A stretch of DNA of 64,000 nt from Hyphomicrobiales bacterium (GCA_028339975.1 JAOLDG010000004.1:62001-126000), one strand, 5' to 3'; numbered from the stretch's first letter, positions 39,879 through 50,382 are shown. Translations and numbers: made by a program. Notes: a model not told the origin generated them from the sequence alone.

Positions 39879-40619
39879 ATGTTTCAAATTCTTATAAATT
39901 CTTGGATTGGTATTGGTGTTATAACCTTTTTTATTCTTCTTTTTATAAGCGCACCTTATGGACGACACTTAAGGTCTGGATGGGGCCCTCTTCTTCCAAA
40001 AAGACTTGGGTGGATACTCATGGAAACCCCTGCTCTTTATGTCATGTGGTTGTTTTATTTTATTTATGGCGGGTTTAATAATATTGTTCTTATTGTCTTT
40101 CTGGCTCTTTGGTCCATTCACTATACAAACAGAAGTATTATATGGCCTTTCTTAATTGATAAAAATGGATCTATGCCATTAGTAGTTGCCCTTCTAGCCT
40201 TTATTTTCAATATCTTTAATGCATCTTTTCATGGTTATTGGTTCTTATTGATGGACAATCAATATGATAGTTCTTGGTTTCTAACTCCAGCTTTCTTAAT
40301 AGGCTTATGTGTTTTTCTTTTTGGTATGATTATCAATATTCATTCCGATAAAATCTTATTAAAATTATCCAAACAAAAAAATGGTTATCAGATTCCTTAT
40401 GGAGGATTTTATAAATGGATATCAAGTCCAAATTATTTTGGTGAAATAATAGAGTGGATTGGATGGGCAATAATGACGTGGAGCTTTTCAGGTTTTGTAT
40501 TTGCTCTATGGACAACCTTTAACCTTCTTCCAAGAGCCCTTAAGCATCACTCATGGTACAAAGAAAAATTCGATGGTTATCCAAAGGAACGTAAGGCAAT
40601 TATTCCAAAAATTTTATAA
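39879..40619 (+). CDS. Steroid 5-alpha-reductase-like membrane protein (SRD5A/DET2 type)
   Basis: A 246-residue protein with about six hydrophobic segments. The C-terminal signature ISSPNYFGEIIEWIGWAI and FNLLPRALKHHSWYKEKF with GYPKERKAIIPKIL is the NADPH-binding region of eukaryotic-type 3-oxo-5-alpha-steroid 4-dehydrogenases. RSIIWPFLI and ASFHGYW in the middle match the same family. Bacterial homologues exist with unknown substrates, which could be sterols, isoprenoids or very-long-chain enoyl compounds. Its stop codon abuts the stop of the NmrA-type gene with no spacer. Confidence 0.82.
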   Translation: MFQILINSWIGIGVITFFILLFISAPYGRHLRSGWGPLLPKRLGWILMETPALYVMWLFYFIYGGFNNIVLIVFLALWSIHYTNRSIIWPFLIDKNGSMPLVVALLAFIFNIFNASFHGYWFLLMDNQYDSSWFLTPAFLIGLCVFLFGMIINIHSDKILLKLSKQKNGYQIPYGGFYKWISSPNYFGEIIEWIGWAIMTWSFSGFVFALWTTFNLLPRALKHHSWYKEKFDGYPKERKAIIPKIL

Positions 40620-41555
40620 TTAGCCACCTGATGGAGTTGTAATATCGTCATCATCAATAGGAACCCAGTCCTGTTGCTTAACCCACTCACTAAATGTTGT
40701 TAGTTTTATTGGAATCTCTTTAAGAACTTCATCCATATCAACTTCAAAAGGATTTAAATCATCAGTATTGTCATTATTATACTCATAAAACCCCTGCATA
40801 GCAGCAATATAATCCTCTCTTCCAATATCACTAACCCCATCAAAAATATCTGCCATTCGAATAGCAAATTCATTTGGAGTTAAGGTTTTTTGCTTGATTG
40901 ATCGGCCAAGATGTCCTGATAAAGTATCTGCAATCCTTTGCGGTGTTAAAACTTCAGGGCCTCCAATAACCATTGCTCTTCCTATTAAGTCATCACGCTT
41001 TAAGGCTGCTACCATAAATTTAGCAACATCATCAAGGCAAATCCAGTTTGCTTCAAGTCCAGCCTTGTGAGGATAAGCAAATTCATTTTTTTCTAAAATA
41101 TCGTTCCTTGCCCATTTTGTAAGAGTATTATCCATAAATAACACTGGTCTAAAAATAGTTGTTCGAGCTCCACCTTGCTTTAAAGCCCTCTCCGTAGCTA
41201 AAACACGGTCATAATTATACTGCCCTATTTCTTCATCAGGAGCATAAGCCGCAGTCTGATATACTAAACGAACATCGGCCCTAGCTGCAGCTGCGCCAAC
41301 AGCAGCACAAAAATCTATCATTTTGGTTACTTGTTCGAAGGATGGTTTATTATAGAAAGCAGCCTCTGAACCAACTAGCGCATCATCGAGGCTTTGTGGA
41401 TCGTTATAATCTGCAGAAACTTCTGTTACGTTACTATCAGAAAATACACCTTTTTTTCGAGTAATCGCTCTTACTTTATAGTCAGCTAATAAAAGTTGCC
41501 TTACTTGAGCTTGCCCCATTCTTCCTGAAGCGCCAAAAACTGTTACTGTTGTCAT
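40620..41555 (-). CDS. NmrA-type NAD(P)-binding protein (atypical SDR)
   Basis: A 311-residue Rossmann-fold protein. TVTVFGASGRMGQAQVRQLL is the nucleotide-binding start, and it lacks the canonical YxxxK active site in the right context, as in NmrA/HSCARG-like atypical SDRs that may act as redox sensors or quinone/phenylpropanoid reductases. The C-terminal tail is acidic (DNTDDLNPFEVDMDEV). It lies 42 nt downstream of the SDR gene on the same strand, suggesting a unit with the SDR and PQQ dehydrogenase genes. Confidence 0.8.
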   Translation of the reverse strand: MTTVTVFGASGRMGQAQVRQLLLADYKVRAITRKKGVFSDSNVTEVSADYNDPQSLDDALVGSEAAFYNKPSFEQVTKMIDFCAAVGAAAARADVRLVYQTAAYAPDEEIGQYNYDRVLATERALKQGGARTTIFRPVLFMDNTLTKWARNDILEKNEFAYPHKAGLEANWICLDDVAKFMVAALKRDDLIGRAMVIGGPEVLTPQRIADTLSGHLGRSIKQKTLTPNEFAIRMADIFDGVSDIGREDYIAAMQGFYEYNNDNTDDLNPFEVDMDEVLKEIPIKLTTFSEWVKQQDWVPIDDDDITTPSGG

Positions 41556-41597
41556 AAAAATTCCCTTTAGTTAGTTATGCTTATTTTCAAGAACTTA

Positions 41598-42359
41598 CTA
41601 ATTTGATCCTAACTTAACAAGCCATTTAGGAGTTATTTTCATAAAAAAGACTAAGACTTTATAAAACCAACCATTAATAATAATGTCTTTTCCTGACATT
41701 GAGGCAGCATAAGATTGCTCAACAACTTTTCTTGAATCCATCCACATAAAAGACGGAATAGAGCTTTTAAATTCACCCATATCTTTGTGAAATTCAGTAT
41801 GCGTAAAGCCAGGGCATACTGCACATGAATATATGTTCCTAGATTTATATTCATTATGTATCATCTCTGAAAACTTAAGAATCATCAGTTTAGTTGCAAT
41901 ATACATTCCTCCTGAATTTGTATAAGGAGCAAATGCGGCAACAGATGAAATATTAATAATTCTTCCATACTTTTCTGCAAGCATATTGGGTAAGAATAGT
42001 CTTGTTAGAGCTATGACTGAAGTTGATAAAACGTTAATAAAAGCATTATGTTTTTCCCAGGATAATTTATCAAATTCTCCAACCAGTCCATAACCTGCAT
42101 TATTTATTAAAATATCAATTTTCACATTATTTTTATTACAGAAATTAAAAATTTTAGACGGAGCATCCTGTTCACCAAGGTCAGCGGAAATAATTAAAAT
42201 ATCTACTTTGTATTGTTCAGTAAGATCGGCTGCAATTAACTTTAAATTAGCCTCTCTTCTTGCCGTTAAGACTAAATTGTAGCCTTTCTCGGCATAAAGA
42301 TTTGCAAAATCCTTACCTAAGCCAGAAGAAGCGCCTGTTATTAGTACAGTTTTATTCAT
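41598..42359 (-). CDS. Short-chain dehydrogenase/reductase (DltE-like)
   Basis: A 253-residue SDR: VLITGASSGLGKDFA at the N-terminus, NNAGYGLVGEF at about 85, and the catalytic set ISSVAA with MYIATKLMI (Tyr-x3-Lys). I take the ATG at 42359, because the residues before it in the longer frame are encoded within the preceding dehydrogenase gene and have no SDR character. It then overlaps the end of the PQQ dehydrogenase gene by 8 nt, so the two are translationally coupled. Substrate unknown. Confidence 0.85.
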   Translation of the reverse strand: MNKTVLITGASSGLGKDFANLYAEKGYNLVLTARREANLKLIAADLTEQYKVDILIISADLGEQDAPSKIFNFCNKNNVKIDILINNAGYGLVGEFDKLSWEKHNAFINVLSTSVIALTRLFLPNMLAEKYGRIINISSVAAFAPYTNSGGMYIATKLMILKFSEMIHNEYKSRNIYSCAVCPGFTHTEFHKDMGEFKSSIPSFMWMDSRKVVEQSYAASMSGKDIIINGWFYKVLVFFMKITPKWLVKLGSN

Positions 42360-44310
42360 CAGGAAGGGCAAATGCCATAAGGTGATCAGAGGCAGGTGTG
42401 CCAATAGCCCAATGCCCGCCGGCTGCAATTATAACAAATTGACGACCATTTTTATTTTTATATGTCATGGGTGTTGCGTGACCACCTGTCGGAAGTCTAA
42501 ATTTTGCTAACTCATCACCAGTCTCGGTGCTAAACGCCCTTAGATAATGATCGCTTGTCGCTGCGATAAACACTAACCCGGATGCCGTGACTGTTGGACC
42601 TCCAATATTTGGAGCACCCTTAATCCAATGAAATGGAAAAGGAGCAAGATCTTTTGATGTTCCCAAGGGAACATTCCATAAATGCTCTCCTGTGTTCAAA
42701 TCAATTGCTGTTAAAGTACCCCAAGGAGGCTCGGTACAAGGTACTCCCAAAGGAGAGAAAAAACCCATAGAGCGTAAATTGCAATATGGTGCACCCTCAT
42801 TTGGTTCTATGTTTGTAAATCTTTCTTGGGTTTTATTAATCGATAGTTCCTTAAGAGGTTTATTACAGTCCTCACGAGGAACCATAACGATAAGGCTTGC
42901 CATATTATTCGTATTAACAATCATAATATTTCTTTCAGGATCAATCGCCGGCCCACCCCAGTTGTTTCCACCAACACCACTTGGATAATGAATGCTTCCT
43001 TCAAGTGATGGTGGGGTAAAAAGACCTTCGTTTCTTAATTTTTTAGCAGTTCTTTTGCAATGACCTCGATCCCAAAAAGTAAATCCAAATGCCTTATCAG
43101 GGTCAAAATAAGTTGGGTTGAGAGGAGCTGGTTTAGTTGGAAAAGGTTGAGTTTTAGAAACATAATCACCCTCAATTGCACCTTGAGGAACCTCCCTTTC
43201 TTCCACTGGAAAAATAGGTTCGCCTGTTTCTCTGTTTAATAAAAAAACAAGACCTGTTTTTGTTGTTTGGGCTAACGCCTTAATCAATTTACCATCACGC
43301 TTAAATTCATAAAATGTTGGTTGAGATGGAACGTCATAATCCCAAATATCATGATGGACAGTTTGGAAGCTCCACTTTAATTTTCCTGTATCCGCATTTA
43401 AAGCAACAACAGAACTGGAGTATTCTTCCAAGCCTTCTCTGTGACCACCGTAATAATCAGGCGATGCATTACCAGTAGGGAGATAAACCATATTAAGCTC
43501 AGGGTCTGCAGATATAATAGACCAGACATTTGCTGTACCCCTTCTATACAAAGGATTACCATTATCATCTATTACCGTTGCTTCCTCTGGAGGAATTGGG
43601 TCCCAGTACCACTTTAGTTCTCCCGTTCTAACATCAAAAGCCCTTACTACACCACCCGGTATGTCAGTTGATAAATTGTCGATAACACTACCCCCAACAA
43701 CAATTTTTTCATTAATTATAGCTGGCGGAGATGTGCTCCAATAATACAAATCCGGATGTTCTCCAAGACCGTCTCTAAGATCAACCCTACCTTTTTTCCC
43801 AAAATCCTCGCATAGCTTTCCATCTTTTGCATCAATAGAAAATAATTCAGCGTCTACAGTCACACCTATAATATGGTGATAGCACTTTTCATTAGGAGAC
43901 TTTTCTAAATCTTTCCAGCTACTCAATCCTCTGCAGGTTAAAATAGCTCTACCTTCCTTCTTAAGTTTTGGATCAAAAACCCATTTTTCTTCTCCTGTTT
44001 CAGGATTTAAAGCAAAAACTCTGTTGTATGAGGTGCAATAAAAAAGGGTCTCATCAATTAAAAGAGGTGTTGCCTGAAATGATGTTTGCAAACCATCACC
44101 CTTTCTTCCGGCAGCATTTCCTCCGCCCTTATAATCACCAGATCGATGAGTCCAAATATTTTCTAAATTTTTAACATTTTTTGGATTTATTTCACTAGCC
44201 TTAGAGTAATGACCTCCACCAGAATCCTTGCCATAAGAAGACCAATCGTCTTCTTGGGCTAGCGATTGCACTGATAAAAAAAGACTTAAAGCTATAACGG
44301 CTATGCGCAT
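42352..44310 (-). CDS. PQQ-dependent dehydrogenase, periplasmic
   Basis: A 652-residue quinoprotein with a signal peptide (MRIAVIALSLFLSVQSLAQ) and an eight-bladed propeller built from W-motif repeats such as WSSYGKDSGGGHYS, LKWSFQTVHHDIWDYD, and GGPTVTASGLVFIAATSD. The type I alcohol dehydrogenase and glucose dehydrogenase families share this fold; the style resembles membrane glucose/quinate dehydrogenases but without their N-terminal membrane helices. No haem-binding CxxCH is seen, so a separate cytochrome must take the electrons. No pqq biosynthesis gene is in the window; substrate unknown. Confidence 0.9.
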   Translation of the reverse strand: MRIAVIALSLFLSVQSLAQEDDWSSYGKDSGGGHYSKASEINPKNVKNLENIWTHRSGDYKGGGNAAGRKGDGLQTSFQATPLLIDETLFYCTSYNRVFALNPETGEEKWVFDPKLKKEGRAILTCRGLSSWKDLEKSPNEKCYHHIIGVTVDAELFSIDAKDGKLCEDFGKKGRVDLRDGLGEHPDLYYWSTSPPAIINEKIVVGGSVIDNLSTDIPGGVVRAFDVRTGELKWYWDPIPPEEATVIDDNGNPLYRRGTANVWSIISADPELNMVYLPTGNASPDYYGGHREGLEEYSSSVVALNADTGKLKWSFQTVHHDIWDYDVPSQPTFYEFKRDGKLIKALAQTTKTGLVFLLNRETGEPIFPVEEREVPQGAIEGDYVSKTQPFPTKPAPLNPTYFDPDKAFGFTFWDRGHCKRTAKKLRNEGLFTPPSLEGSIHYPSGVGGNNWGGPAIDPERNIMIVNTNNMASLIVMVPREDCNKPLKELSINKTQERFTNIEPNEGAPYCNLRSMGFFSPLGVPCTEPPWGTLTAIDLNTGEHLWNVPLGTSKDLAPFPFHWIKGAPNIGGPTVTASGLVFIAATSDHYLRAFSTETGDELAKFRLPTGGHATPMTYKNKNGRQFVIIAAGGHWAIGTPASDHLMAFALPDE

Positions 44311-44375
44311 ATTTTTTCTCCAAAATTATAAGTAAATTATAATCATTTTGATCATAGATAAAGTAAAATAATTTA

Positions 44376-45194
44376 TTATACAATAGATGGTGGTTGTCCC
44401 AAATCGAACTCCACAAGGTTTTGGAGATATTGAGTATCACTTTCAATATTGCTACTTAAATCAGAGGGATTAATTGCTTTTCCAAAATTAATTTTGTATT
44501 GAAAATTTTTTTTGTTAATTAACTCTCTAAAAAGACTTACATCCTTTAATTCTTTATTAACAATCTCTAAAAAATAAAAAAGTAGAGAGTTTGAACCATC
44601 CATATGAAAGGGTACTATAGGAATATTAAATTTTTTAGAAAGCTTTATAACTGTTGTTAGCCATGGTCTTTCGTATAATTTAATACCTTTTCTTTTTGAG
44701 AGCCGAGAAGAAGGAAAAACAAGGAGAGCCTTACTCCCTTCTAGAGCTTCTCTGGTTAACTTTAGTATCATCCGACTTTTTTCAGATGTTTTATTATTTT
44801 GATTCCAATCAACTGGTATAATTATATCTTGAAATCCTTTGGCAATTTTAATCATATCGGAGTTAGCATAAAGAGTATAATCAGGCCTATGCTCCTTGAG
44901 AACATCAAACATTACAATACCATCTGTTAAGCCAGTGGGGTGATTTCCTGCCAAAATAATAGGCCCTTCTTTAGGAACATTAGAGAGATTCTTAACTTGA
45001 TTGTCTGACTTTAAAAATTCAGTAAGATAAGTAAAACAATCAAAACCAGATTTACCCTCTATATCGTCAACAATTTTCTTGGCATCCTTATATTTAAAAA
45101 TTTTATAAATCGAAGGACTTAAGAAAGACCAAAAAATTTTATTTTTCATAAGATTAGGGCATCTTTCTTCCATGATTTCATCAATTGGATGCAT
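44376..45194 (-). CDS. Lysophospholipid acyltransferase family protein (PlsC-like)
   Basis: A 272-residue acyltransferase. The catalytic HxxxxD motif appears as NHPTGLTDGIV (about residues 75-85), and IPIVPFHMDGSNSLLFYF and KALLVFPSSRLSKRKG correspond to later family motifs, the latter replacing the usual FPEGTRS. The substrate could be lysophosphatidate or an ornithine/haemolysin-type lipid. It lies 15 nt downstream of leuA on the same strand, so it may be in the leuA transcript. Confidence 0.8.
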   Translation of the reverse strand: MHPIDEIMEERCPNLMKNKIFWSFLSPSIYKIFKYKDAKKIVDDIEGKSGFDCFTYLTEFLKSDNQVKNLSNVPKEGPIILAGNHPTGLTDGIVMFDVLKEHRPDYTLYANSDMIKIAKGFQDIIIPVDWNQNNKTSEKSRMILKLTREALEGSKALLVFPSSRLSKRKGIKLYERPWLTTVIKLSKKFNIPIVPFHMDGSNSLLFYFLEIVNKELKDVSLFRELINKKNFQYKINFGKAINPSDLSSNIESDTQYLQNLVEFDLGQPPSIV

Positions 45195-45209
45195 AGTTTT
45201 CCATTAAAT

Positions 45210-46757
45210 CTAATTATTAATTAAGTCCGGGTTTGCTCTCTCTCTTTTAATAATTAATCGATTAAGAGCTCCTATATAAGCTCTTGCAGAGGCTACGAGC
45301 GTATCAGTATCAGCACCTCTTCCAACAACTGTCTTTCCGTCTTCATGAAGGCGAACGCTTACCTCGGCCTGAGCATCTGTTCCCTGAGTAACTGCGTGAA
45401 CCTGATAAAGTTGAAGATCGGCTGTATGAGGAAACAACTCTCGGATAGAATTAAAAATAGCATCTACAGGACCAGATCCTTCACAGATAGATTTTTTTTC
45501 TTCACCATCAATATTCAAAACAAGTTCAGAGATTTGAGGACCTGATGTACCTGCTTGAATTTTAAGAGAAACAAGCTTTACTTGGTCAACACCTGATGAG
45601 AACTCATTATCGATAATAGCGATTATGTCGTCATCAAAGATTTCTTTCTTTTTATCCGCAAGATCTTTAAATCTATAAAATGAATCATTCAACTGATTGT
45701 CAGCCAATTCAAATCCTAGCTCACGGGCTTTTTCTTTAAAAGCATGCCGACCAGAGTGTTTGCCCATCACAAGAGTCGATTCGCTTAAGCCAATACTTTC
45801 AGGTGTCATAATTTCATATGTTTCATTATTTTTAAGCATTCCGTCTTGATGGATTCCAGATTCATGAGCAAAAGCATTTTTCCCAACAATAGCCTTGTTA
45901 AACTGAACAGGAAAAGATGTGACGGATGAAACCAACTTTGAAGCTCTAGTAAATAACTTGGTGTCTACATTGGACTCATAATTTAAAATATCTTTCCTAA
46001 CCTTCATTGACATAACTAATTCTTCTAGAGCTGCATTACCCGCTCTTTCTCCTATACCATTCATTGTGCATTCAACTTGTCTAGCCCCTGCTCTAACGCC
46101 AGATAAGGAATTTGCAACAGCTAAGCCTAGATCATTATGACAGTGCGTAGAAAAAGTTACTTTATCTGATGAAGGAATATTCTTAATTAAAGACTCTATA
46201 ATCTCATAATATTCTTCAGGTGTTGTATAACCAACAGTGTCGGGAATATTAATAGTTGAGGCACCAGAAGATATGGCTGTTTCAACACAACGAAATAAAA
46301 ACTCACGATCAGTTCTGGTTGCATCCTCAGCAGACCATTGAACATCCTCAACTAAATTTCTAGCTCTAGAAACAGAGTCACTAATAGCCTCTAAAACTTG
46401 CTCCTCATCCATTTGAAGTTTAAATTTCATATGAATTGGGCTGGTTGCTATGAAAGTATGTATCCTTGGGTGAACAGCATTTTTGACTGCTGCACCAGCT
46501 CGATCAACGTCTTTTTGTCCTGCCCTAGCTAAGCCACATACTTGAACATTTTTAACAATCTTAGAAATTTCTGAAACAGCTTCAAAATCACCTTCGGACG
46601 CAATAGGAAACCCAGCCTCAATGATATCAATTCCCATTGTATCAAAAATTTCTGCTATTTGAATTTTTTCACTTAAAGACATCGAGGCACCTGGTGATTG
46701 TTCACCATCTCTCAATGTCGTATCAAAAATTTTAACGTAATTATTATTTTTACTCAT
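45210..46757 (-). CDS. leuA: 2-isopropylmalate synthase
   Basis: First committed enzyme of leucine synthesis, condensing acetyl-CoA with 2-oxoisovalerate. 515 residues with the TIM-barrel signature [19 protein letters not shown], metal ligands in [14 protein letters not shown], and a C-terminal LeuA allosteric domain (about 385-515) for leucine feedback inhibition. A longer frame begins at a TTG, 46769, but that codon overlaps the GGAG ribosome-binding site, so I use the ATG at 46757, which is 6 nt after GGAG. A leucine-rich leader peptide and competing hairpins lie immediately upstream. Confidence 0.96.
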   Translation of the reverse strand: MSKNNNYVKIFDTTLRDGEQSPGASMSLSEKIQIAEIFDTMGIDIIEAGFPIASEGDFEAVSEISKIVKNVQVCGLARAGQKDVDRAGAAVKNAVHPRIHTFIATSPIHMKFKLQMDEEQVLEAISDSVSRARNLVEDVQWSAEDATRTDREFLFRCVETAISSGASTINIPDTVGYTTPEEYYEIIESLIKNIPSSDKVTFSTHCHNDLGLAVANSLSGVRAGARQVECTMNGIGERAGNAALEELVMSMKVRKDILNYESNVDTKLFTRASKLVSSVTSFPVQFNKAIVGKNAFAHESGIHQDGMLKNNETYEIMTPESIGLSESTLVMGKHSGRHAFKEKARELGFELADNQLNDSFYRFKDLADKKKEIFDDDIIAIIDNEFSSGVDQVKLVSLKIQAGTSGPQISELVLNIDGEEKKSICEGSGPVDAIFNSIRELFPHTADLQLYQVHAVTQGTDAQAEVSVRLHEDGKTVVGRGADTDTLVASARAYIGALNRLIIKRERANPDLINN

Positions 46758-46765
46758 CACTATCT

Positions 46766-46835
46766 CCAAAAAATTAATTATTTTTGGCTTAAAAGTTCTC
46801 CCCTAAGACATATCGCCAAAAGACAATCTTAGAGG
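46766..46835 (-). promoter_or_regulatory. Candidate leuA attenuator: three mutually exclusive hairpins
   Basis: On the leuA sense strand, hairpin A pairs CCTCTAAGA (46835-46827, spanning the leader stop codon) with TCTTAGGGG (46808-46800). Hairpin B pairs TTTTGGC (46821-46815, within the loop of A) with GCCAAAA (46788-46782). Hairpin C pairs CCAAAAA (46787-46781) with TTTTTTGG (46773-46766), which runs into the leuA GGAG ribosome-binding site. A and B compete and B and C compete, so leucine-dependent ribosome stalling could choose between exposed and masked ribosome-binding site. Structures are by eye, not folded by software. Confidence 0.65.
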
Positions 46836-46912
46836 CTAATAAGCAGCAGTGATAAAAGAGTTAAAGTCAAAAAAACAGTATTAAGCAAATAATTATTGCT
46901 TCCAAAGAACAT
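46829..46912 (-). CDS. Leucine-rich leader peptide of leuA
   Basis: A 27-codon frame starting ATG at 46912 and ending TAA at 46829, 71 nt before the leuA ATG. Ten of 27 residues are leucine, concentrated at the end: LTLTLLSLLLISL, followed by the stop. Position, size and composition are those of a leucine-sensing leader peptide. There is no clear ribosome-binding site, but TATTATGTATAAA, which resembles a -10 region, lies about 20-30 nt upstream, so the transcript may be nearly leaderless at this ATG. Confidence 0.7.
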   Translation of the reverse strand: MFFGSNNYLLNTVFLTLTLLSLLLISL

Positions 46913-46981
46913 AATATTTGAACTGTTTTTATACATAATACATGCTAGATGCCTTAATTTTCATCAAGGATCAAGTAAAAA

Positions 46982-48007
<1,026 letters not shown>

Positions 48008-48026
48008 TCATCTCCATAAAAATAAT

Positions 48027-48542
48027 TTATTCTTTTGATCCTCTTAAAATAGCAGCAAGACCAGTTCTAGATATATCGTTCAACCCTAATGGACGCAAAA
48101 GGTCAATAAATGAATTTATTTTATCCATTGCTCCCGTTAATTCAAAAATAAATGAATTTTCTGTTGTATCAACAACCTTAGCTCTATAAATCTCGCAAAG
48201 CCTTAATATTTCTTCTTTAGTTTCCATTGAATATAAAACTTTTATTAAAGCCATCTCTCTTTCAACAGATGGACCTTCAATCGTAAGGTCGGTAACTTTG
48301 TGAACAGGAACGAGCCTCTCTAATTGGCTTTTCATTTGAGCAATTGTTTTGGGGCTACCAGATGAAACTATTGTAATTCTTGAAGTATGAGAATCTTTAT
48401 CAATTTCAGCAACAGTTAAGCTTTCAATATTATATCCACGTCCCGCAAAAAGTCCTATTACTCTTGCCAAAACACCCGCTTCATTATCTACGAGAACAGA
48501 AAAAGTATGTGTCTCTTGAGCACCCTCTTTAATCGCAATCAT
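48027..48542 (-). CDS. ilvH: Acetolactate synthase small (regulatory) subunit
   Basis: A 171-residue regulatory subunit that raises activity of IlvB and confers valine feedback inhibition. The N-terminal ACT domain HTFSVLVDNEAGVLARVIGLFAGRG is diagnostic, and the C-terminal half (ELTGAMDKINSFIDLLRPLGL) completes the family profile. It overlaps ilvB by 4 nt (ATGA), giving coupled synthesis of the subunits. Confidence 0.96.
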   Translation of the reverse strand: MIAIKEGAQETHTFSVLVDNEAGVLARVIGLFAGRGYNIESLTVAEIDKDSHTSRITIVSSGSPKTIAQMKSQLERLVPVHKVTDLTIEGPSVEREMALIKVLYSMETKEEILRLCEIYRAKVVDTTENSFIFELTGAMDKINSFIDLLRPLGLNDISRTGLAAILRGSKE

Positions 48543-50284
48543 ATTAATACCTTACCTTCATCACCAACTTCCATATCAATACCATCATCATTAAATAACA
48601 TCTCGTTATGTGCAGCTCCAGAAGGAATCATTGGATAACAATTTTCATCCTTATCAACTACGCAATCAAATAAAACAGGTAAATCTGAATCGAGCATTTC
48701 ATTTATTTTAGCGTCTAATTCATCGGGAGTTTGAGCTCTCACACCATGAGCCCCATAAGCCTCAGCTAATTTAACGAAATCAGGAAGGGATTCGCTATAT
48801 GAATGTGAATACCTTCCGCCATGAAGAAGTTCCTGCCACTGCCTTACCATCCCCATATACTGATTATTTATTATAAAAACTTTAACGGGAAGCTTGTGTT
48901 GTACTGCAGTAGAAAGCTCCTGCATATTCATAAGGATTGACGCTTCACCGGCAATATCAATAACAGTTGCTTTTGGAAAAGCTACTTGAGTTCCAATAGC
49001 CGCGGGCAATCCATAACCCATTGTACCTAAGCCACCAGAGGTCATCCATCTGTTTGGTTCAACAAAATGATAGTGTTGGGCTGCCCACATTTGATGTTGT
49101 CCAACCTCAGTGGATATATAAGTGTCTTTATTTTTTGTTAATTCGTATAAGCGCTCAATTGCATACTGAGGTTTAATAGTCTTCTTAGATTTAGAGTAGC
49201 TTAGGGATTTCTTCTTTCGCCATTCATTAATTTGATCCCACCACTTCAGTGTATTAATTTTCAACCCTTTTGATTTCCAAAGAATAAGAATATTCTCTAA
49301 GACATGAGCACAATCTCCTATTACAGAAACATCAACATCAATTGTTTTGTTAATTGATGTAGGATCAATATCAATATGAATTTTTTTTGAATTAGGAGAA
49401 AAAGCATCTAGCCGACCAGTCACCCTATCGTCAAATCTTGCTCCAACGTTAATTATCAGATCACAGCCATGCATAGCCATATTTGCTTCGTATGTCCCGT
49501 GCATCCCAAGCATACCTAGCCACTTTTCATCATCTGCGGGAAAAGCGCCTAACCCCATTAATGTTGAGGTAATTGGAAAGCCAGTTGCAGAAACAAGCTC
49601 CCTAAGAAGGTGACTTGCTTCTGGACCAGAATTAATAACACCTCCTCCAGTATAAAAAACTGGATTTTTAGCTTTAGACATTAACTCAACAGCTTCCTCA
49701 ATTTCAGAAATCTCAGGTTTAACAACCGGCTTATAGCTAGGGTGCTCAACCTCATCCTTTGAACAGTATTCAGCATCTGCAAACTGAACATCTTTAGGAA
49801 CATCTATTAAAACAGGACCTGGTCTTCCAGTTGTTGCAACTAAAAAAGCCAAATGTATTGTTTTTGCAAGATCTTCTGGGCGCCTAACTAACCAATTATG
49901 TTTGGTGCAAGGCCTCGTTATTCCGACAGTATCACTCTCTTGGAAGGCGTCAGTTCCAATAAGGTGACTTGGCACTTGACCGGAAATACAAACAAGAGGA
50001 ATCGAATCCATAAGTGCATCTGTTAATCCTGTCACAGCATTAGTTGCACCCGGACCTGAGGTAACTAAAACAACACCGGGCTTTCCTGAAGAACGAGCAT
50101 AACCCTCAGCTGCGTGAACAGCCCCTTGCTCATGTCGAACTAATATGTGCTCAGGAGAGTCATCGCTCTTAAATAATTCGTCATATAATGGCAAAACTGC
50201 TCCACCAGGGTATCCAAAGATATGATCAACACCATGCTCCTTCAACGCCTTAACAATTACTTCAGCACCAGTCATTTTGGTCAT
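48539..50284 (-). CDS. ilvB: Acetolactate synthase large (catalytic) subunit
   Basis: A 581-residue thiamine-diphosphate enzyme making acetolactate and acetohydroxybutyrate. GYPGGAVLPLYDEL and the catalytic glutamate in VRHEQGAVHAAEGYAR are at the N-terminus; the FAD-linked middle domain and the C-terminal ThDP domain with NNQYMGMVRQWQEL follow. The ThDP/metal motif reads GEASILMN, glutamate in place of the more usual aspartate after the glycine; I suspect this is seen in other alphaproteobacteria but cannot confirm. The second in-frame ATG (codon 4) is an alternative start. Confidence 0.97.
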   Translation of the reverse strand: MTKMTGAEVIVKALKEHGVDHIFGYPGGAVLPLYDELFKSDDSPEHILVRHEQGAVHAAEGYARSSGKPGVVLVTSGPGATNAVTGLTDALMDSIPLVCISGQVPSHLIGTDAFQESDTVGITRPCTKHNWLVRRPEDLAKTIHLAFLVATTGRPGPVLIDVPKDVQFADAEYCSKDEVEHPSYKPVVKPEISEIEEAVELMSKAKNPVFYTGGGVINSGPEASHLLRELVSATGFPITSTLMGLGAFPADDEKWLGMLGMHGTYEANMAMHGCDLIINVGARFDDRVTGRLDAFSPNSKKIHIDIDPTSINKTIDVDVSVIGDCAHVLENILILWKSKGLKINTLKWWDQINEWRKKKSLSYSKSKKTIKPQYAIERLYELTKNKDTYISTEVGQHQMWAAQHYHFVEPNRWMTSGGLGTMGYGLPAAIGTQVAFPKATVIDIAGEASILMNMQELSTAVQHKLPVKVFIINNQYMGMVRQWQELLHGGRYSHSYSESLPDFVKLAEAYGAHGVRAQTPDELDAKINEMLDSDLPVLFDCVVDKDENCYPMIPSGAAHNEMLFNDDGIDMEVGDEGKVLI

Positions 50285-50346
50285 TTAAATTCCTTAAAAT
50301 TAAAAAAAATTAACAATAGATTAACAAAAATATTAAAATATGCTGA

Positions 50347-50375
50347 AAATTAGCCACTTCTATTGAAAAGGTCAA
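50347..50375 (-). promoter_or_regulatory. Candidate sigma-70-type promoter for ilvB
   Basis: On the ilvB strand, TTGACC (complement of 50370-50375) and TAATTT (complement of 50347-50352) are separated by 17 nt, the standard spacing for -35 and -10 boxes. It ends about 60 nt before the ilvB start, between miaA and ilvB. No leader peptide is evident in this shorter leader. Confidence 0.5.
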
Positions 50376-50382
50376 TATTTTT

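Noticed and set aside
42360-42428. Longer start (42428) for the SDR gene upstream of 42359
   Set aside because: The added 23 residues are an out-of-frame reading of the PQQ dehydrogenase end and precede the normal SDR N-terminus MNKTVLITG.
46758-46769. TTG start for leuA at 46769
   Set aside because: The TTG overlaps the GGAG ribosome-binding site; the ATG at 46757 has proper spacing and matches where LeuA proteins begin.
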